Assembly (NCBI GenBank): GCA_027186245.1 | Contig: CP114485.1 | Span: forward strand, 2,046,001-2,110,000 | Length of the DNA: 64,000 nucleotides | From: Coriaria nepalensis | Taxonomy: Eukaryota; Streptophyta; Magnoliopsida; Cucurbitales; Coriariaceae | Direction of reading: 5' to 3' | Shown: positions 1 through 13,197 of the stretch, piece by piece | Numbering within the stretch: the stretch's first letter is position 1 | How the letters are laid out: every line of letters starts with the position of its first letter | Notes under the pieces: model-generated | The model's input: the letters and a program-made list of their open reading frames with translations, nothing else | Told to the model about the DNA's origin: nothing | Databases searched by the model: none | Made by a program: the position numbers and the translations under genes

Positions 1-3000
1 TGGTAAATGTTGTATTGCAAAATAGAAATGATCGTCTCATTAACATATGGTTGATTAAAGCATTAATATATCATATAACACATTGTATTCCAAATTTTCG
101 CCTCTTTATTTATTGCTGTAATGCCTTTTGCCTTTCTCATTATATATATATATACACATATGTAATTTTCTTTTTTGTCCATAACTGATAGGTCATTGAA
201 ATTCTTAAAAGAATTCCTAAAGAGACAAAAAGAAAGCTCCAAGCTAAAGGATATTTCCCTCAAGATGGATATATCTTGAAGTACTTGCCTATTCCTCCAA
301 ACTGTCTATCCGTGCCTGAAATATCTGATGGTGTTACGATCATGTCATCAGTAAGTCATCCATCTCAGAGTTTCAGGTACCCTTCTTTATTTCTTAATTG
401 GTTTTTATCAACTCGAGTCATGTAATTTTTCTAGGATCCTTCCATATCTATGCTCAAAAAAATTCTCGGGAAAGTAGAAGAAATTAGAAGATCAAGGTCT
501 GGGGATCCAAATTTTGAGTCTAATGAAGTGGAAGCAAATGTTTTACAAGTAGAGGTTTGTAAATATCTTCAACTCAGGGGTACCACCAGATCATCTCGTA
601 GTGTTGATACACACTTTGGGGTCAGTAAAGAGTTAAATGATTCCTCAACAAAAGCATGGCTTGAGAAAATGAGGACCCTATTCATTAGAAAGGGTTCTGG
701 TTTCTCATCCCGCAGTGTAATTACTGGGGACGCTTACACAAAGGTCAATGAGATTGGAATCCCCTTTGAGGTAGCTCAAAGAATAACCTTTGAGGAGAAG
801 GTCAATATGCATAACATTAAGTACTTACAGGAACTTGTGGACAACAAGTTGTGCCTGACCTATCGAGATGGTTCATCAAACTATTCGCTAAGGGAGGGTT
901 CCAAGGGACACACATTTTTGAGAATGGGCCAGATTGTTCATAGGCGCATCATGGACGGGGATATTGTATTCATCAATAGGCCACCGACCACTCATAAGCA
1001 TTCGTTGCAAGCGCTTAGGGTCTACATTCATGATGACCACACTGTGAAGATCAATCCTATCATATGTGGACCGCTAAGTGCAGATTTTGATGGCGACTGT
1101 ATCCACCTCTTTTATCCCCAGTCTGTTTCTGCAAAAGCTGAGGTTATGGAGCTCTTTTCGGTGGAGAAACAACTGTTGAGCTCTCACAGTGGAAATGTCA
1201 ACTTGCAGTTGACTACAGATTCATTGTTGTCCTTGAAGATGATGTTGAGATCGTTTCTCTTTGATAAGGCAACAGCTCAGCAATTGGCTGTGATGGTATC
1301 GTCTTCTCTTCCACCACCTGCTGTCTTGAAGGGAAATTCTACCAAATCTTACTGGACAGCTTTGCAAGTGTTGCAAACTGCTTTACCATCTTCATTTGGC
1401 AGCTTTGGAGAGAGATATTTGGTTAAGCACGGTGAAGTGCTTAAAGTTGAAAGTAGTCAAGAGATATCCACATTGGTGAATGAAATTGTACCCTCTATTT
1501 TCTTTGAGAGAGGTCCTGAAGAGGTTCTCAAGTTCTTCAATTCACTGCAGCCAGTGTTGATGGAGTACATACTCACGGAGGGTTTCAGTGTGGGTCTGGA
1601 TGATTTCTCCATATCAAAGGCTTCCTTGCAAGTTATTGAAGAGGACATCCAAAGCTTGGCTCCTCTTCTTTTTCATCTGAGGACCTCATATAATGAGCTG
1701 GTGGAGATGCAGTTAGAAAGCTACATCCGAGAGATGAAGATCCCAGTGACAAACTTTATTTCAGGGGCATCAGCTCTGGGTTTCCTAATCGACTCTAAAA
1801 GCAATTCAGCCATCAATAAAGTAGTTCAACAGATTGGCTTTCTTGGTATGCAGCTTTCTGATAAGAAAAAGTTTTATTCGAAGACACTGATAGACGATAT
1901 CTCCTCTCTTTTCCATAGTAAATATTCCTCCGATGGACCCAACTCTGCAGAATATGGCTTAATTAAGAGCTGCTTCTTTAACGGGTTGGATCCATTTGAA
2001 GAGATGGTTCATTCAGTGTCTACACGAGAGGTAATCGTGCGCTCATCAAGAGGCTTGTCAGAGCCAGGAACTTTGTTCAAAAATTTGATGGCGATCCTCC
2101 GAGATGTGGTTGTGTGCTATGATGGAACTGTTAGAAATGTTTGTAGCAATTCCATCATCCAATTTGAATATGGGGTAAGAGCTGGATCAAAGACGTATAA
2201 TTTATTTCCTCCTGGTGAGCCTGTTGGGGTGTTAGCTGCAACGGCAATGTCGAATCCTGCTTATAAAGCAGTTCTGGATTCTAGTCCGAGCAGCAATTCA
2301 TCATGGGAGTTGATGAAGGTATTCAATTTTTGGACATTCTTTCTAAAAAGTTTCATATTCCATAGTTTCAACGCATGCACATATGGCTATGCATTTTTCG
2401 TTTTCCCTTATTTTTCCCTTTTCGCAAATGTTGCTTTTAGGAGATTTTGCTTTGCAAGGTCAACTTCAGGAATGAACCTATTGATCGCAGAGTAATTATG
2501 TATTTAAATGACTGTGATTGTGGGAGAAAGTACTGCCATGAGAATGCTGCATATCGGGTTAAGAATCATTTGAAGAAAGTTATTCTTAAAGATGTTGCAG
2601 TGGATTTCACGATTGAGTATGTTCTCTCTTTTAATCGTACTTTCTTTTTTCTTTGATTGATTTTCATGTAAAATTTCCTGTATTGTTGTATATGCAGTTT
2701 TATGTATGTGCAAGTGTGCTGCAGTCCTGACAATGAGAGATCTTATGTTAAGATGTTGTCCAATAATCATTTCTCTGTCACTCTAGTCTATGATGCTTTT
2801 GGTTCTCCAACTAATAATTTCTTGATCTCTCTCTATACAGAATCATAATTATAAAGGGACTTTACATACATTTTGTCATACTTTCATCGTACTACTGATT
2901 TGGACCATTGCTGGACCAAAAAAATAAAACTTCAATACCTTCTTTATTTCAGTAGTGATATCTTGCAGGTATGGGAAACTGCCGACCTCTTGTGGAAGTA

Positions 3001-6000
3001 ATTCAGATGGTTCTGGCCTTGTTGGTCATATTCATCTCAATGAGGTCAGAATGTGTTTCCTTGTTTATAGTTTTTGCTTGCATGTTACCTTCCTATTACT
3101 TGCCACTTTGTAAGATCTATGGTCTCTAAGTTTCTGGTGCTTTGTTTAATAGATGCTACTGAAAGAGTTCAATGTTAGCATTCATGAGGTTCTTCAGAAA
3201 TGCGAAGACACTGTCATTTCTCTCAGGAGGAAGAAGAAGATGCTAGGTCACATTTTCAAAAAAACAATTTTATCTGACAGGTTAGGTTACATTTCCAGAC
3301 GAAATTTTCTCTCTTTTTTGTTTTTCATTAAAAAAAAAATCTTGTAAGATAAGTAAGGCATGTGGGAAGGTTCACAAATTTTGTCAATCAAAATTAACTT
3401 TGGAGCGTTATGTTTTGTAGTCAAAAGCGGTGTTCTGTTTCCAAATATTGTTAGATGACAAGAATTAAATTTCAGCTTTTCATCCTGTTTAATAATAATA
3501 TTGGAAGATAACTTAAACTCCGCATATGCTTCCCTCCTTGCAGTGAATGTTGCTCTACACCTTGCTTGATGTTCTTTTGGCAAGAGTCTAATGATCTTCC
3601 TTCAGCAAAAAGAAAGTTTGCTAACACCATTTGCCCCATATTGCTAGGAACGGTCATCAAAGGTATATCTCATGGAATTTGTGGTCAAGTGGATTTTCTC
3701 ATATATTTGTTATTTGGGCATTGGTGTATCCCGCTATGTATTTCTTGTAATCAAACAAGGAAGTAGTTTAGTATGATCAGGTTTTATTACTGTTAAGAGT
3801 AATAAACATGTTCCCCAACATCTTGATGCTTGATCTATAGTTTTGTTCAGTTGTCTTGTGTCTTGGGAGGCCTGCTTGAGTTCTATCCACCAAATAATTT
3901 TATTATGTATTTAATGATATTATCCTCTGTATTTTACTTGGTTTCAATAATTTAGTTGTATCTAACGTTTGCTGATCATTGCGAGAAACATCTATGTCAT
4001 CAATGGACAGGTGACCCTCGGATCAGAGAGGCAAACATAATATGGATGAGTCAGGATTCAACATGTTGGATCAGAAATCCTAGCAAGTCCCAGAGGGGTG
4101 AGATGGCTCTGGACATTCTGTTAGAGAAATCAGCAGTTAAAAAGAGCGGTGATGCATGGAGGATTGTTCTAGATTCGTGTCTTCCAGTTCTGCACTTAAT
4201 TGACACTAGGCGTTCTGTTCCATATGCGATCAAGCAATTGCAAGAGTTGCTTGGAATTTCTGCCACTTTTGAAATGGCAGTAAAGGTATAACTGAATAAT
4301 CTACCCTTTCTAGCTCATAATGGGAAATAAGGCTACCAATTCCTTGGTGTCCATTCATTTCTGAAAGTCTACTTTTTCTTTCATGCAGCGCCTAGGGACA
4401 TCGGTAACAATGGTTACAAAAGGTGTTCTCAAGGATCACCTTATTCTGTTGGCTAGCAGTATGACCTGTGCTGGGAACTTGGTTGGATTTAATTCTGGTG
4501 GCTATAAAGCATTAAGTCGGGCACTAAATATCCAAGTCCCATTTACTGAAGCAACTTTGTTTGTAAGTAATCAACTCTCTTCTATATTGAGAGGGGGAAC
4601 ATAGTTAAACTTCTGTTTAGATGAACTTCTAATTGTTCTTAACTTTGGCTGTACTTTGTATATGAGTGGCGCAGACACCAAAAAGATGCTTTGAGAGAGC
4701 TGCTGAGAAGTGCCATGTGGATTCTCTATCAAGCATTGTTGCTTCATGTTCCTGGGGTAAACGTGTAGCTGTTGGTACAGGCTCAAGATTTGAAATACTC
4801 TGGGACAGTAAAGAGGTGATTTAGGGATTTGACTTTCTCTTGGATGGGAGCTATTTATTTGGATGTTTATTTTTCTCAACAAGCTTATAATCTCTCTCGC
4901 TCGCTACAGGAGCGTTTCGAGCTAGAGGATGGGGTTGATGTTTATAGCTTCTTACACATGGTGAGAAGTGCTAATGATGAAGAAGCAACTACTGCCTGTC
5001 TAGGTGCAGAAATTGACGACCTTGATTCAGACAATGAGAACAGAGAGTTGGACCGTTCCCCTGATCATTCTGATAAGCTGGTCTTTGAAGATGGAGTTGA
5101 ATTCGAGAATACTTTGAAGAGTCAAACTGAAGGCTCAACATGGGATAATGTTTTGCCTTTAAATACTAGTTCTGTCTGTGATGGAGGGTGGGGTGCTGAG
5201 AAAAATGTAGTGGCAAACAAGGAAAGTGAAAATAATTGGTCTAATTGGGGGAAGAAGAAATATGAGGATAAACAAGATAAAATATCTTCAAGAAATGAAG
5301 AGGATATTTCTTGCTCTGGTGGTTGGGATACCATGGTTTCTGGTGGGACTAACACGGAAGATGATAATGGGTTTAAGGAAACCACAAAACCTAATCCTTG
5401 GTCGAGTAGGGGGACAGATAATTCAGAACCAGAAGAAATCATCCATGCCCATAACCAAGCAGATTCTTCTCTTATTGGCTGGGAAGTCAGGTCTTCCTCA
5501 AGAGCTACTACTGAACCAAAAAATCATTGGTCTGGACAAGAGAAGAACGAAGCTGAATCATATAATGCTCCCTCTGCAGAATCTAGAGAGGATACTTGGA
5601 ATTCTGGAGCTGCCTCTTGGAAGAAAACCAGAGCAGTTGATGCATCTGGATTCAGCAAAAATGACGAGCGGCCTCATACGGACCAACCGTGGGATTCCAA
5701 CAGTTGGGATAACATGGTTATTCCTCAGGAAACAGAAGGTCGGTCAAATTCTTGGAAGAAAACTGAAGCTGGTAATGTATCTGGATTCAACAGAAATAAT
5801 GAGCAGCCTCATATAAACAAAACAACGGAATCTACTGATTGGGATAACAAGGTTGCTCCTCATGAAACAGAAAGCCAGTCAAAGTGGGGATGCGATTCTT
5901 CAACTGTTGACAAGTATCTGTGGGGACAACAGAAGTCACAAGGAACTTCAAAAGGTTGGGGATCTCAGAATAAGTCCTATCAAGCGGAAAGCAAACAGAA

Positions 6001-7620
6001 AGCAGAGGTTTCAGGAGGTTGGGGATCTCAGAATGAGTCTTCTCAAACAGAAAGCATGTGGAACACTCAGGTTTCTCAAGGTTGGGGATCTCAGAATGAA
6101 ACGTCTCAACCAGAAAGCAAGTGGAACACTCAGGCTTCTCATGGTCGGGGATCTCAGAATGAAACTTCTCAACCAGAAAGCAAGCAGAATACTCAGCCTT
6201 CAGGAGGCTGGGGATCTCAGGATGAGTCATCTCAAACAGAAAGCAAGTGGGACACTCAGGTTTCTCAAGGTTGGGGATCTCAGAATGAAACTTCTCAACC
6301 AGAAAACAAGTGGAATAATCAGGTTTCTCATGGTCAGGGATCTCAGAATGAAACTTCTCAACCAGAAAGCAAGCAGAATACTCAGCCTTCAGGAGGCTGG
6401 GGATCTCAGAATGAGTCTTCTCAAACAGAAAGCAAGTGGGACGCTCAGGTTTCTCAAGGTTGGGGATCTCAGAATGAAACTTCTCGACCAGAAAGCAAGT
6501 GGAACACTCAGGTTTCTCATGGTCAGGGATCTCAGAATGTAACTTCTCAACCAGAAAGCAAGCAGAATACTCAGCTTTCACAAGGCTGGGGAGGATCTCA
6601 AAATGAGTCAAAACAGCTGGGAAGTTTGAATGGGTGGGATTCAACACCTGTAGGAGCTAACAATGAAAATGACAAGAATCAGTGGGGACAGCCGGTTGGA
6701 GCACCATTTAACAAGAAGCAGTCAGAAGATTCCAAGGGTTGGGGACCAGCTGGAGACTGGAAAGTTAGGAAAAATCGGCCTCCCAAATCACCTGGACTAT
6801 TCCATGAGGATTCTAATGTCGGGGGAATGTACACTGCCTCAAGACAGCGGTTAGATATGTTCACCTCCGAAGAACATGATGTTCTCACAGAGGTCGAGTC
6901 GGTCATGTATTCTATCAGAAGAATCATGCATCAATCTGGGTAGGATTTTCTCTTTTGCACCCTTGTTTGACTCACATTTTTCCTTTTTTCCTATCATGTT
7001 TTTATTGTTCAATATTACCTTCAAAATTGTTGTTCCTTGTTCTGGGATATTTCCTTGGTTATCTAAAATTCTCAAATTAAAATTCCTGGTGAAGGTACAA
7101 TGATGGGGATCGTCTATCAGATGTTGATCAAACATACATCCTCGAAAAGGTCTTCGATTTTCATCCTGATAAAGCAGTTAAGATGGGCGCTGGAGTTGAC
7201 CACTTCACGGTATACTTTCTTCATAATCGAGTCCTGGCTTGGTTTTATTTTACGTTGTCTTGGTCAATCGTGAATTCTATCTCTCATGTTTCCCCTATTC
7301 TTGTTGGATAATTCATTTTTCACCAAGTGGAATGGTACTCATAATGAATATATGGGAATCGATTATAATTACAGGTAAATAGGCACACCATATTCCCAGA
7401 GAGCAGGTGTTTCTTTGTTAACTCAACTGATGGACGGGTTGAGGACTTCTCGTATCGCAAGTGCTTGAACAGTTTTATAATGGGGAAATATCCGAGCGTT
7501 GCTGAAACCTTCATTGGTAAGTATTGGAAGCCACCTAGAGTGAAACGAGATCCAAGCCCGGTAACCGGAGGGAGCAACAACCCAGTTCCAGAGGAAACCC
7601 AAAAGACATCTGAGTCCTAA
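1..7620 (+). CDS. NRPE1: DNA-directed RNA polymerase V largest subunit (3' part; 5' end outside window)
   Basis: Largest subunit of plant RNA polymerase V, which makes scaffold transcripts for RNA-directed DNA methylation in the nucleus. Predicted exons: 192-350, 435-2318, 2441-2616, 2969-3044, 3153-3280, 3544-3662, 4011-4285, 4389-4562, 4675-4815, 4910-6939, 7095-7209, 7375-7620; positions 1-191 are intron. They join in frame to about 1,840 residues. The catalytic metal site ADFDGDC is encoded near 1081-1100, followed by LFYPQ and LLSLKMML typical of the Pol IV/V clade. The large exon 4910-6939 encodes an acidic, tryptophan-rich tail with about 17 GW/WG sites (AGO hook). The last two exons encode a DeCL-like domain (GKYPSVAETFIGKYW). 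GW repeats plus DeCL distinguish NRPE1 from NRPD1. The N-terminal clamp portion lies upstream of the window. Confidence 0.95.
5954..6616 (+). repeat. 63-bp tandem repeat encoding the GW/WG AGO-hook array of NRPE1
   Basis: Ten head-to-tail units of exactly 63 bp (21 codons) start at 5954 and repeat at 6017, 6080, 6143 and so on, with a partial eleventh at 6584. Each begins with a GWGSQNE-like block and ends near ESKW/Q-xxQ-xS. Units 2-10 form three copies of a three-unit higher-order repeat (189 bp): A = GWGSQ..SSQTESKW, B = GWGSQ..TSQPESKW, C = G(R/Q)GSQ..TSQPESKQ. C units have lost both tryptophans. The length is a multiple of three, so all frames stay open, which produces long spurious ORFs on both strands. 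Confidence 0.93.
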
Positions 7621-8265
7621 GTAGCTACAGTTGGGGATGTAGTTAGTTATATTTTGTTGTCACTGGTTACAATTAATGATGTAATTAGATACAAGCATTT
7701 TCCATCATCTGCTATTTTGATAACTTTGTACATACAGAGCAGATGGTTCTCTGTAATTTCTCTCTTATTATTTTTGGTAGCAGTTAGTTGCTTAACCCAG
7801 TTTGTAGATTGGTAGGATGTAACTAGCTAGTGTTATACAAAGTACCAAGAGAGAGAGAGAGAGAGAGATCAGGTTCAGCTGTTTATTGTTCAGGGGAAAA
7901 CTGGATCTATTCCAGTTGCATGATTTTGATCGTAGTTTCGATTAGCATTTCCTCTATTACTCTTATAATTGTCTTCATAAATATGAAGCGAATTTTGATC
8001 AAGAATATAAAGAAAAAACATGAAAAGATGAATCTTCTGTTCGATTATGATCTGAGAAATTTTAATATAGTTCGGAAGTAAATTACTGTCCGACGTGGCA
8101 CTCTCCGAATCCTTGGACTATCCAAAAATACATACATCTTATAAGCACTCTTGAAAGTAGGTTCCATTTCCGACCTGTCTTTCCTCTCTAGTTTATCCAA
8201 CCAGTCACTGTGCGACAAAAAAAGTGTCGGATGAACGTTCTCAACTGAGTCAAAATTTCGAAGAG

Positions 8266-8301
<36 letters not shown>

Positions 8302-8320
8302 AATGCCCTGAAGGGTAGTA
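7621..8320. other. Intergenic: NRPE1 3' flank and 5' flank of the beta-galactosidase relic
   Basis: No coding potential was recognised. It contains a (GA)n microsatellite at about 7852-7868 and a (CT)n tract at about 8270-8299, just upstream of the relic's start codon. The latter looks like a 5'-UTR pyrimidine tract. Confidence 0.6.
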
Positions 8321-9193
8321 ATGGGCATGGCTTCATTTGGTGCTCGACCGTCTATTTCTCCAGATAATGGTCACAGAGTATGGGAAGACCAAACCTTTTT
8401 CAAGTGGAACAAGAGGGACTCTCATGTTCCTTTGCATTGCCATGAATCTATTGAGGTGCTCCCACCTCCTCTGCAACTATCTTTTTTTTTGGGGGGTTAA
8501 TTAGATTTCTGGGTTTCTGTCTCGTACTTCGATTTCTTGAACGAATACTGTCTGTTTTATGCATTTAGGTTGCTTAAGTACTGGTATGATCGTAGTAAAG
8601 TGGGCCATCTGGTCTCGATATCGGCCGTCTGGAATGATGATGCTGTTCATGCTGCTCTTGAATCTGCCGCTTTCTGGGTTCAGGGCTTGCCTTTTGTCAA
8701 GTCTCTCTCCGGTTATTGGAAATTTTTCTTGGCTCCCTCTCCTTCTGCTATTTATGGTATTTATGCTTCGACCTATGGAAGCTCTCCACCTATGCAAACG
8801 AGTGCAAGTTACTACTCAACGGCAGAGCTTGACCGGGCAACCCATAACAAAGACCTCGTCACAGGAGATGACATTGAGCTTAATAAATCTCTTCTTTTTG
8901 TTTACATCGAAGTCACCGTTCGAGAGGATATTAACTAACCAGTGATCATATAGTGGTGTTCTTTATCTCTCTTTCTGGTGTTGTCACAGGTTCATCTAGA
9001 CCATAAGCACATGGGCGTGGGTGGAGACGATAGCTGGTCACCATGCGTCCATGATAACTGCTTCGTTCCGGCTTCTGCATACTTATTCTCGGTCAGGTTC
9101 AGTCCGATAACCACAGGGACCAAAGGCTATGACATTTACAAATCCCAGCTTCCTCTTCAATGGAACAAGATGTTGAGAATGCCTTCATTTTAG
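8321..9193 (+). pseudogene. GH2 beta-galactosidase relic: N-terminal and C-terminal ends fused, catalytic middle deleted
   Basis: The remnant keeps the two ends of a plant cytosolic GH2 (LacZ-like) beta-galactosidase, a protein of about 1,100 residues. Exon 1 (8321 or 8327 to 8455) encodes VWEDQTFFKWNKRDSH and LHCHESIE. The next block (8569 to about 8757) encodes LKYWYDRSKV, AVWNDDAVHAALESAAFW and SLSGYWKFFLAPSPS. It then jumps within about 20 bp to the extreme C-terminus: PMQTSASYYSTAELDRATHN, then after an intron HLDHKHMGVGGDDSWSPCVH and SPITTGTKGYDIYKSQL (8990-9193). The sugar-binding, immunoglobulin-like and TIM-barrel parts are missing. Joining 8455 to 8569 puts a stop in the expected frame, so there is a frameshift. 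The donor expected after DDIE reads GAG-CT instead of GAG-GT at 8879. A short chimeric peptide cannot be excluded, but beta-galactosidase activity can. Confidence 0.85.
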
Positions 9194-9599
9194 TATCAAG
9201 GCTCTATCAAATATGGCTTTCATTGATGAATGCCGAGGGGTGGCTTGTAATTTCCTTAGCACGAAGTGAATAAAAATGTAACGTAGAAATAAATGTATTT
9301 GAACTCGGAGTGGGACTTTCTGTAATGAAAATGGTTTCTTAATATTTCCGAACAGCTGAAATAAATTTAAATTATAGAAAATTAGAATCCACGTGTCCGG
9401 ATATTAGTGGACTTTCCAAATGAAGTGGTAGAAGAATTTGTGGAGGAATCTATTGATTGCGTCTAAGGAAAGCGAATGCCACGTCACGTTACATGGAGGG
9501 AGGGAAAGGGAAAGGGAATCTCTCAAGTGAATTGTTGTAATAAGCCGAGGTCGTCTTCTTCGTTGTTTTAACAAAAATTCAACAGCCAGTTCGCTTCCC
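9194..9599. other. Intergenic: promoter region of the LAF3-like gene
   Basis: The 406 bp hold no coding sequence that I recognise. The region probably holds the 3' end of the beta-galactosidase relic and the promoter and 5' UTR of the downstream amidohydrolase. Confidence 0.5.
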
Positions 9600-12500
9600 A
9601 TGGCAGACTTGGTCGTGAGAAATGCGAAGATATTCACCAGTGATGATTCTCTCCCTTTCGCCGATTCTATGGCTGTTCGCCACCGTAGGATTCTCCGTCT
9701 CGGAAACTATTCCTCTATTCAGGTTCGACATTTTCTTTATTGATCTCTCTCTCTGACACACACACCCGCTAGCTCAGTTAATTGGGCTCTTAAGTCTTCT
9801 CTTAAGTTTACATATCCTTGGTCTGTGTGGATGCAGGATTTGGTAGGCAAAGAGACTAAGGAGCTGAATCTTGGGGTAAAGGTTGTGGTTCCTGGATTCA
9901 TTGATTCACATGGCCACTTCATTTACCGTGGCTTGCAGGTTTTTGTAAAATTTGAGAACCAAACCCCCCTACCCCCCAATGTTTTTTCTTTTGGACTTTC
10001 TCTGGGCAGTACATATTTGTGGGATCTAGGATATCTTGTGACTAGATCCGTATCAGACAATGTTGTGGGTTTGTTTCAACAACATTTATGTTTGCGCGAG
10101 GCTTTAGATGTCTCTTAGTTATAATGATTTTCCAAAGTTGATTTCTTTTCATAATGTAATCTTAGTGTTAATCACCAATGGAATTTCTGTACGTAATGGG
10201 AAAATTTTATAATGAAAAACAGATGGCGCAAGTGGACCTTCGAGAAGTAAACCATAAGGATGAGTTTGTGAGAAGGATCCAAGAAGCAGGCCGGAGTAGT
10301 TTTCCTTCTTTGATATAACTTTTTCAAGATACTCCTAGTTTAAGAACTTGGATGATTAAGAATGCTGAAGTGTATGATATATCTACCTACCATCATTAAT
10401 ATTGTCAGCAACGAGCATGATAGCTAAACAGAACTGAGAACATGTATAAAGTGCTTACATGGTTTTTCTGTATGTGACTTTGCATGTTTGTGTTTGAATG
10501 ATGCATAAGATCTTTTATAAGATTTACTAAACAATTCATATTTGGGAAAAAACTTTTAGACACCAAAAAAGGTTCCTGGGTATTGGGTGGTGGATGGAAC
10601 AATGATCTTTGGGGAGGAGAACTGCCAATGGCTTCTTGGATTGATGATGCTACTCCATCCAATCCTGTAAGCATTTCCCTCTTTGGTTTGGCTACTAGAA
10701 TGAAAGTTGTCAATTACAATGATTTAGTCCTAATTTCTGTGCCTTCACTTGTAGGTTTGGCTATCAAGGATAGATGGTCACATGAGCTTGGCTAATTCAG
10801 TGACACTGAAGTTGGCTGGGATTACTAATCTAACTAAAGATCCAGATGGTGGAACTATCATGCGAACTACTAGTGGGGGTAGTATCCTACTTGATGCAAG
10901 TTCATAATTGTGAACTATATATATATATATATATATTTTATTTTTTTATTTTTTTTATTTTTTGCCTACTTTTCATTCATCTGGCTGACTGTTCTGCTTC
11001 ACATTATTCAGATCTTACGGGGGTGCTGATTGATTCTGCAAGAAAATTGGTTCTACCTTTCATTCCAGAGGTTTCAGTGGATGAAAGGAGAGAAGCCTTG
11101 CTTAGAGCCAGCAAACTTGCCTTGACAAGGGGTGTAACAACCATGGTTGATTTTGGTAGATATTATCCTGGAGCATCAACAGAGTTGTCATGGGAAGATT
11201 TTTCAGGTTCTCATATGACGTGACTACCACATAATGGTCCACATTGTTTAATTTCGAGAATCTATTTGAAACAACATTCACTTTCTGTTGCATTCGTGAT
11301 TTTGGCAGATGTGTATCAATGGGCAGATTCTATGGGGAAGATGACGGTCAGGGTTTGCTTATTTTTCCCAATGGAAACTTGGTCAAGTTTGCATGTATGA
11401 CATCTTATCAACTGTTGATGCATATTTGCATTATATATTTCTCCCAGTGATCGTGATAATTGGCACTTCAAACCCCTTCTATCAATGATAGTTGCTTGCA
11501 CTTTTCTGGTTTAGGAGCTTATTAAAAAGACGGGTCATGTAGTGAGCGAATGGATTTACTTGGGCGGTGTCAAGGCTTTTGCTGATGGGTCTTTAGGCTC
11601 CAAAAGCGCTTTATTTTATGAGGTGAGAACAATATTACTATTTCCCATACTAGTAATCCTTTCCATCTTAGCTTCTGCCATAACCAGATAAAAAGTTTTT
11701 TTTTTTTGTCAAACAGATTACATCTCTTAAATCTGAAGCAACTTCCTAAATGCCACACCAATGAAAATTTGAACCTGCTAAATCCTTTTGGATTTTCCTT
11801 AGTGCTTCACTTCCCCTTGGCTTGTACTTCTTTTTCTGTAGATTTGACTCATCTATTACTCTGCAGCCATATATTGATGAGCCTAACAATTGTGGCCAAC
11901 TGGTGACAAAACTGGAAAGCCTTCTCAACATGACAATGGAGTCAGATAAATGTGGGCTTCAGGTGTTCCCTCGTATCATTGTTAACTCCTTGTATTAGTT
12001 CAAGATGATTGAACTTTCACTTATTGTTTGTTTTCCTCTGTTTTATTTCAGGTTGCTATCCATGCAATCGGTGATAGAGCAAATGATATGATCCTTGATA
12101 TCTATGAATCGGTTTCGTCAGAAAATGGAACAGGAGATCGCAGATTCAGGGTAAATTCTATTCCTAAGAATAAGAAAGGTTGAATAGTGTGCAAATTCAT
12201 TTCTTAGGTTGTTAACTCTTTTTATCTCTATGTTTGCAACTTTGCATGACTAATCTAAAAGTTCTGAACACTTGCAGATTGAACATGCTCAACATTTAGC
12301 TCCCGGGGCACCCTCTCGCTTCAGTAAAGAAGGGGCTGTTGCTTCAATGCAGGTTGCGCTACTTCATTGGCATGCTATTTTAGGCGTGAAATCTTTCTCT
12401 GTAATAATCTTACCTTTTCACTCCCAATTGTCAACAGCCAGAACACCTTTTGGGTGATGCTGATTCGGCTATCAAGAAACTAGGGATGGCAAGGGCTCAA

Positions 12501-13017
12501 AAGGGTGCATTTTTATTCCGGTCATTGCTATCTAACAATGCATGCTTGGCATTTGGCTCTGACTGCCCAGTAAGCATTTCTAGAAGCATTTATAGAACTA
12601 TTTGAGTGGGAATACATTGTTCTTCTTAATGCTGTTGCATCAGGTTGCAGACATAAATCCATTAGGTGGTATCGAGACTGCAATGAGAAGGACACCTCCA
12701 GATTGGGATCATGCTTGGATTCCATCGGAGTGTCTTACGTTGGATGAAGCACTAAAAGCGTATGAAATATATGTCATTCTTGTTGAAATATATTCCACCT
12801 TTCTTTATTTATTTATTCACGACTCCATTTTTATTATTGCAGGTATACGATCTCAGGTGCTCATGCATGCTTTCTTGAGGGTAATGTGGGCTCTTTATCC
12901 CCAGGAAAACTTGCAGATTTTGTCGTACTGTCGACAGATTCCTTGGATGAATTCACGGTTGAAGGATCAGCATCGATCGAAGCTACTTTTGTTGGTGGTG
13001 TACAGGCATATCCTTGA
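9600..13017 (+). CDS. LAF3: LAF3-like amidohydrolase (YtcJ-type metal-dependent hydrolase)
   Basis: Related to Arabidopsis LONG AFTER FAR-RED 3, an amidohydrolase-superfamily protein reported in phytochrome A signalling; its substrate is unknown to me. Predicted exons: 9600-9722, 9837-9938, 10223-10295, 10560-10666, 10755-10878, 11012-11206, 11309-11394, 11515-11622, 11867-11962, 12052-12150, 12278-12352, 12438-12569, 12644-12759, 12843-13017 (1,611 nt, 536 residues). Motifs in order: GFIDSHGHF (HxH metal site), [85 protein letters not shown] and [12 protein letters not shown]. The start is the ATG opening [12 protein letters not shown], a typical amidohydrolase N-terminus without a clear signal peptide. 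All key motifs look intact. Confidence 0.9.
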
Positions 13018-13197
13018 AATCCCCAAGAAAATGGCTTAACACACTTGAGTGATCGATGCAAATATGGTTAATGTATCATGTCTTCGTTGTCTGGTAGTAT
13101 CCATTGTGTAACAGTGGCTGGTTGTGATCTCAATTCTCAGGTACACATTATCTGTTTATGCTGACAATTATTGCAACGTATGTTGAATTATTACATT

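Noticed and set aside
2698..2850. Possible extra exon in NRPE1 (frame FMYVQVCCSPDNERSYVKML)
   Set aside because: The join 2616 to 2969 gives the expected IEYGKLPTSCG continuation, and the alternative reaches a stop soon after.
5832..6647. Long open frames on both strands over the NRPE1 repeat (271 aa minus, 229 aa plus)
   Set aside because: The 63-bp unit is a multiple of three and lacks stops in these frames, so openness is a by-product of the GW/WG array.
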